Origin: Streptomyces syringium
GTDB lineage: Bacteria; Actinomycetota; Actinomycetes; Streptomycetales; Streptomycetaceae
NCBI RefSeq assembly: GCF_017876625.1
Contig: NZ_JAGIOH010000001.1
Location: 1,116,001 to 1,180,000 of the forward strand
DNA: 64,000 nucleotides
Reading direction: 5' to 3'
Of this stretch, positions 62,542 through 64,000 are shown piece by piece. Below the pieces are notes generated by a model that searched no databases, had not been told where the DNA came from, and saw only the letters and a list, made by a program, of their open reading frames with translations. Within the stretch, counting starts at the first letter, position 1. Each line of letters opens with the position of its first letter. The position numbers and the translations under genes are program-made.

Positions 62542-64000
62542 GGTGTCTCCCTCGGTGCGCGCCCGAGGGCGGCGGCCAGCTCCGCACGCCCTGAGATGCC
62601 CAACTTGCGGTAAGCCTTGGTCAAGTGCAGTTCGACGGTGCGCAGGGTCACCGAGAGCTCGGCCGCGATGGCGCGGTTGGCCAGCCCGCCCGCGGCCAGG
62701 GCGGCGACGCGCAGTTCGGCACCGGTCAGTCCGAGGGACGCCGGGTCCGGTGCGCCGCCGGGGGCGCGGGGTGTCCCGGCCGGTGCCCGCCGGGGACGGG
62801 CCGGTGCGGCCCGCCCGCCCTGTCCGGTCTGCCCGGCCTGTTCGCTCCGGTCGCGCTGCCCGGTGCGGCCGGTCCGTTCGGTCGCCGGTGTGTCGTCGGA
62901 GAGCAGGGTGTCGATGGTGTCCGAGCCGCTCAGCGGCGTGGTCCCCAGGGCGAGGAGCGCCTGCCGGTACTGCCAGGTGGCCGGTGTCCGGGCCGTGGGG
63001 GCGGCGGACTCGGGCCACGGCCGGCCGGGCCGGCGCCCGGGGCGGGCCGGGTCCCCGGCCCGCGCCCCCACGGTGTGCAGGGCCGTTCTCACCGCGCTCG
63101 GCGCGCCCCAGGCCAGGGCGAGCCTGCGCTCCTCGGCGAGCAGGGCGATGGCCTGGGCGTCGTCGGTGCGCGGGCCGCGGGCCTGCGCGGCGGCCGAACG
63201 CCAGGGCAGCAGGGCCGGGTTGGTCACCTGGCGGGCGAGCAGCAGCCGGCCGCATTCCAGGAAGTCCGCGAGTGCCTTGCCGCGTTGCCCGAGGGCCAGC
63301 CGCAGTCTGCCCCGGGCGTACAGCAGGTGGGCCCAGGCGAGACCGCCCTCGGCGCCGCCGGGACGGGCCAGCGCGACGGAGCCCTCGGCCCCTTCGAGGT
63401 CCCCGCGCTCCAGTTGGACGAGGGCGCGGAAGGCCGGGGGGCCGGGGGCCATGAGGGGGTGCCAGCAGTGCTGGGGGACGGTCTCCCGGGCCCGGTCGAG
63501 GGCGGTCGCGGCCCGGTCGGGGCGTCCCTGTCGCAGTTCCGCCGTGGCGTCGACGAGCAGGGCGAGGCCGGTCACCGCGCGGGCGTCCGACTCCTCGGCA
63601 CGCACCAGGACGGCGTCCAGGGCGGTGCGTGCCTCGGCGAAGTCGTCGGCGAGGACGAGCGCGTGACAGGCCGCCAGCTGGGTGGTCAGGGGGGTGGTGT
63701 CGCGCGCCGACGGGGCGAGGGCGGCGCGGGCCAGTGCGCGGGTGCGGGCGATGTCGTGGCCGCCGAGGGCGCCGCGCCAGGCGACGACGCCCGCCTCGGC
63801 GGGGTCGGTGGGCGAGGTGGGCAACGCCGTCATCCGGGGCTGGTCCAGCTCGTGCGTCGCGCCCTGCTGGCTGTGTTCGGCGAGCCAGTACAGCGCCCGC
63901 AGCGCCGCGTGGTCCGCCGGGCGGGTCTCGCTGCGGGCGGCGGCCTGGGCGATCAGCGGCTGTGCCGCGACGACGTCGCCGCGGGCCACGAGCAGTTCGG
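62538..64000 (-). CDS. LAL-type regulator, C-terminal part (runs off the window)
   Basis: At least 486 residues of a second LuxR-family regulator; the frame is open to the window edge, so the N-terminal ATPase lies beyond 64000. Visible: TPR-like helices, a Thr/Arg/Gly-rich linker (RTGQRDRSEQAGQTGQGGRA) and the LuxR domain (LTGAELRVAALAAGGLANRA and TLRTVELHLTKAYRKLGISG). Coupled by a 4-nt overlap to the downstream LAL gene. Two tandem LAL genes recall the paired regulators of polyene clusters, but the identity of any such cluster is not visible here. Confidence 0.88.
   Translation of the reverse strand, partial: ELLVARGDVVAAQPLIAQAAARSETRPADHAALRALYWLAEHSQQGATHELDQPRMTALPTSPTDPAEAGVVAWRGALGGHDIARTRALARAALAPSARDTTPLTTQLAACHALVLADDFAEARTALDAVLVRAEESDARAVTGLALLVDATAELRQGRPDRAATALDRARETVPQHCWHPLMAPGPPAFRALVQLERGDLEGAEGSVALARPGGAEGGLAWAHLLYARGRLRLALGQRGKALADFLECGRLLLARQVTNPALLPWRSAAAQARGPRTDDAQAIALLAEERRLALAWGAPSAVRTALHTVGARAGDPARPGRRPGRPWPESAAPTARTPATWQYRQALLALGTTPLSGSDTIDTLLSDDTPATERTGRTGQRDRSEQAGQTGQGGRAAPARPRRAPAGTPRAPGGAPDPASLGLTGAELRVAALAAGGLANRAIAAELSVTLRTVELHLTKAYRKLGISGRAELAAALGRAPRETP

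Noticed and set aside
62542..63255. Extension of the first LAL gene upstream of 62541
   Set aside because: The LAL ATPase domain begins directly after ATG 62541 and the extra codons are in an alternative frame of the second LAL gene.

Overview
The window is high-GC actinobacterial DNA, almost certainly Streptomyces. The signs are strongly GC-biased third codon positions, many GTG starts, frequent 4-nt ATGA/GTGA gene overlaps, and lineage markers: a 2-methylisoborneol (2-MIB) operon, a choP-choA cholesterol oxidase locus, large LuxR-type (LAL) regulators and dense TetR/LysR control. No rRNA, tRNA, CRISPR array, insertion sequence or phage gene was seen. The content (secondary metabolism, detoxification-type enzymes, decaying genes) looks like accessory or chromosome-arm DNA.

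Layout. 1-2.3 kb: the end of a small-molecule gene set (GNAT tail, threonine-dehydratase-like PLP enzyme, TauD-type dioxygenase). 2.3-6.8 kb: an MMPL/RND transporter divergent from a histidine kinase/response regulator pair. 7-9.3 kb: a VOC protein, a YjdM zinc ribbon, a secreted protein and a small charged protein. 9.8-12.1 kb: beta-carbonic anhydrase plus SulP transporter, a likely bicarbonate uptake pair. 12.2-15.3 kb: a small zinc ribbon, an ankyrin protein and an NmrA-like protein. 15.4-17.2 kb: an ABC-F protein behind a 7-codon upstream ORF and an attenuator-like hairpin. 17.3-19.5 kb: 2-MIB synthase and its GPP methyltransferase.

From 19.7 to 47.3 kb one module recurs: a LysR, TetR, ArsR-like or GntR-TetR regulator next to or divergent from an oxidoreductase, hydrolase, methyltransferase or exporter. 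In several cases a clear palindromic operator lies between them. Three enzyme genes here are damaged: a frameshifted hydrolase, a flavin monooxygenase with an in-frame amber codon, and an internally deleted esterase. Embedded in this stretch is a four-gene operon (ribbon-helix-helix protein, DUF4097 protein, DrrA-like ATPase, DrrB-like permease) next to phased TGGCACC repeats.

47-56.4 kb holds a secreted alpha/beta hydrolase, a seven-repeat beta-propeller protein, an MDR oxidoreductase, a VOC protein, a second kinase/regulator pair and a Tat-exported PIG-L deacetylase. 56.5-59.5 kb is choA and choP. 59.7-64 kb holds two overlapping LAL regulators, the second cut by the window edge. Two LAL genes beside cholesterol oxidase raise the possibility that a biosynthetic cluster continues past 64 kb; that is inference. 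Starts were chosen from Shine-Dalgarno position, overlap and family N-termini. All functions are read from motifs only.
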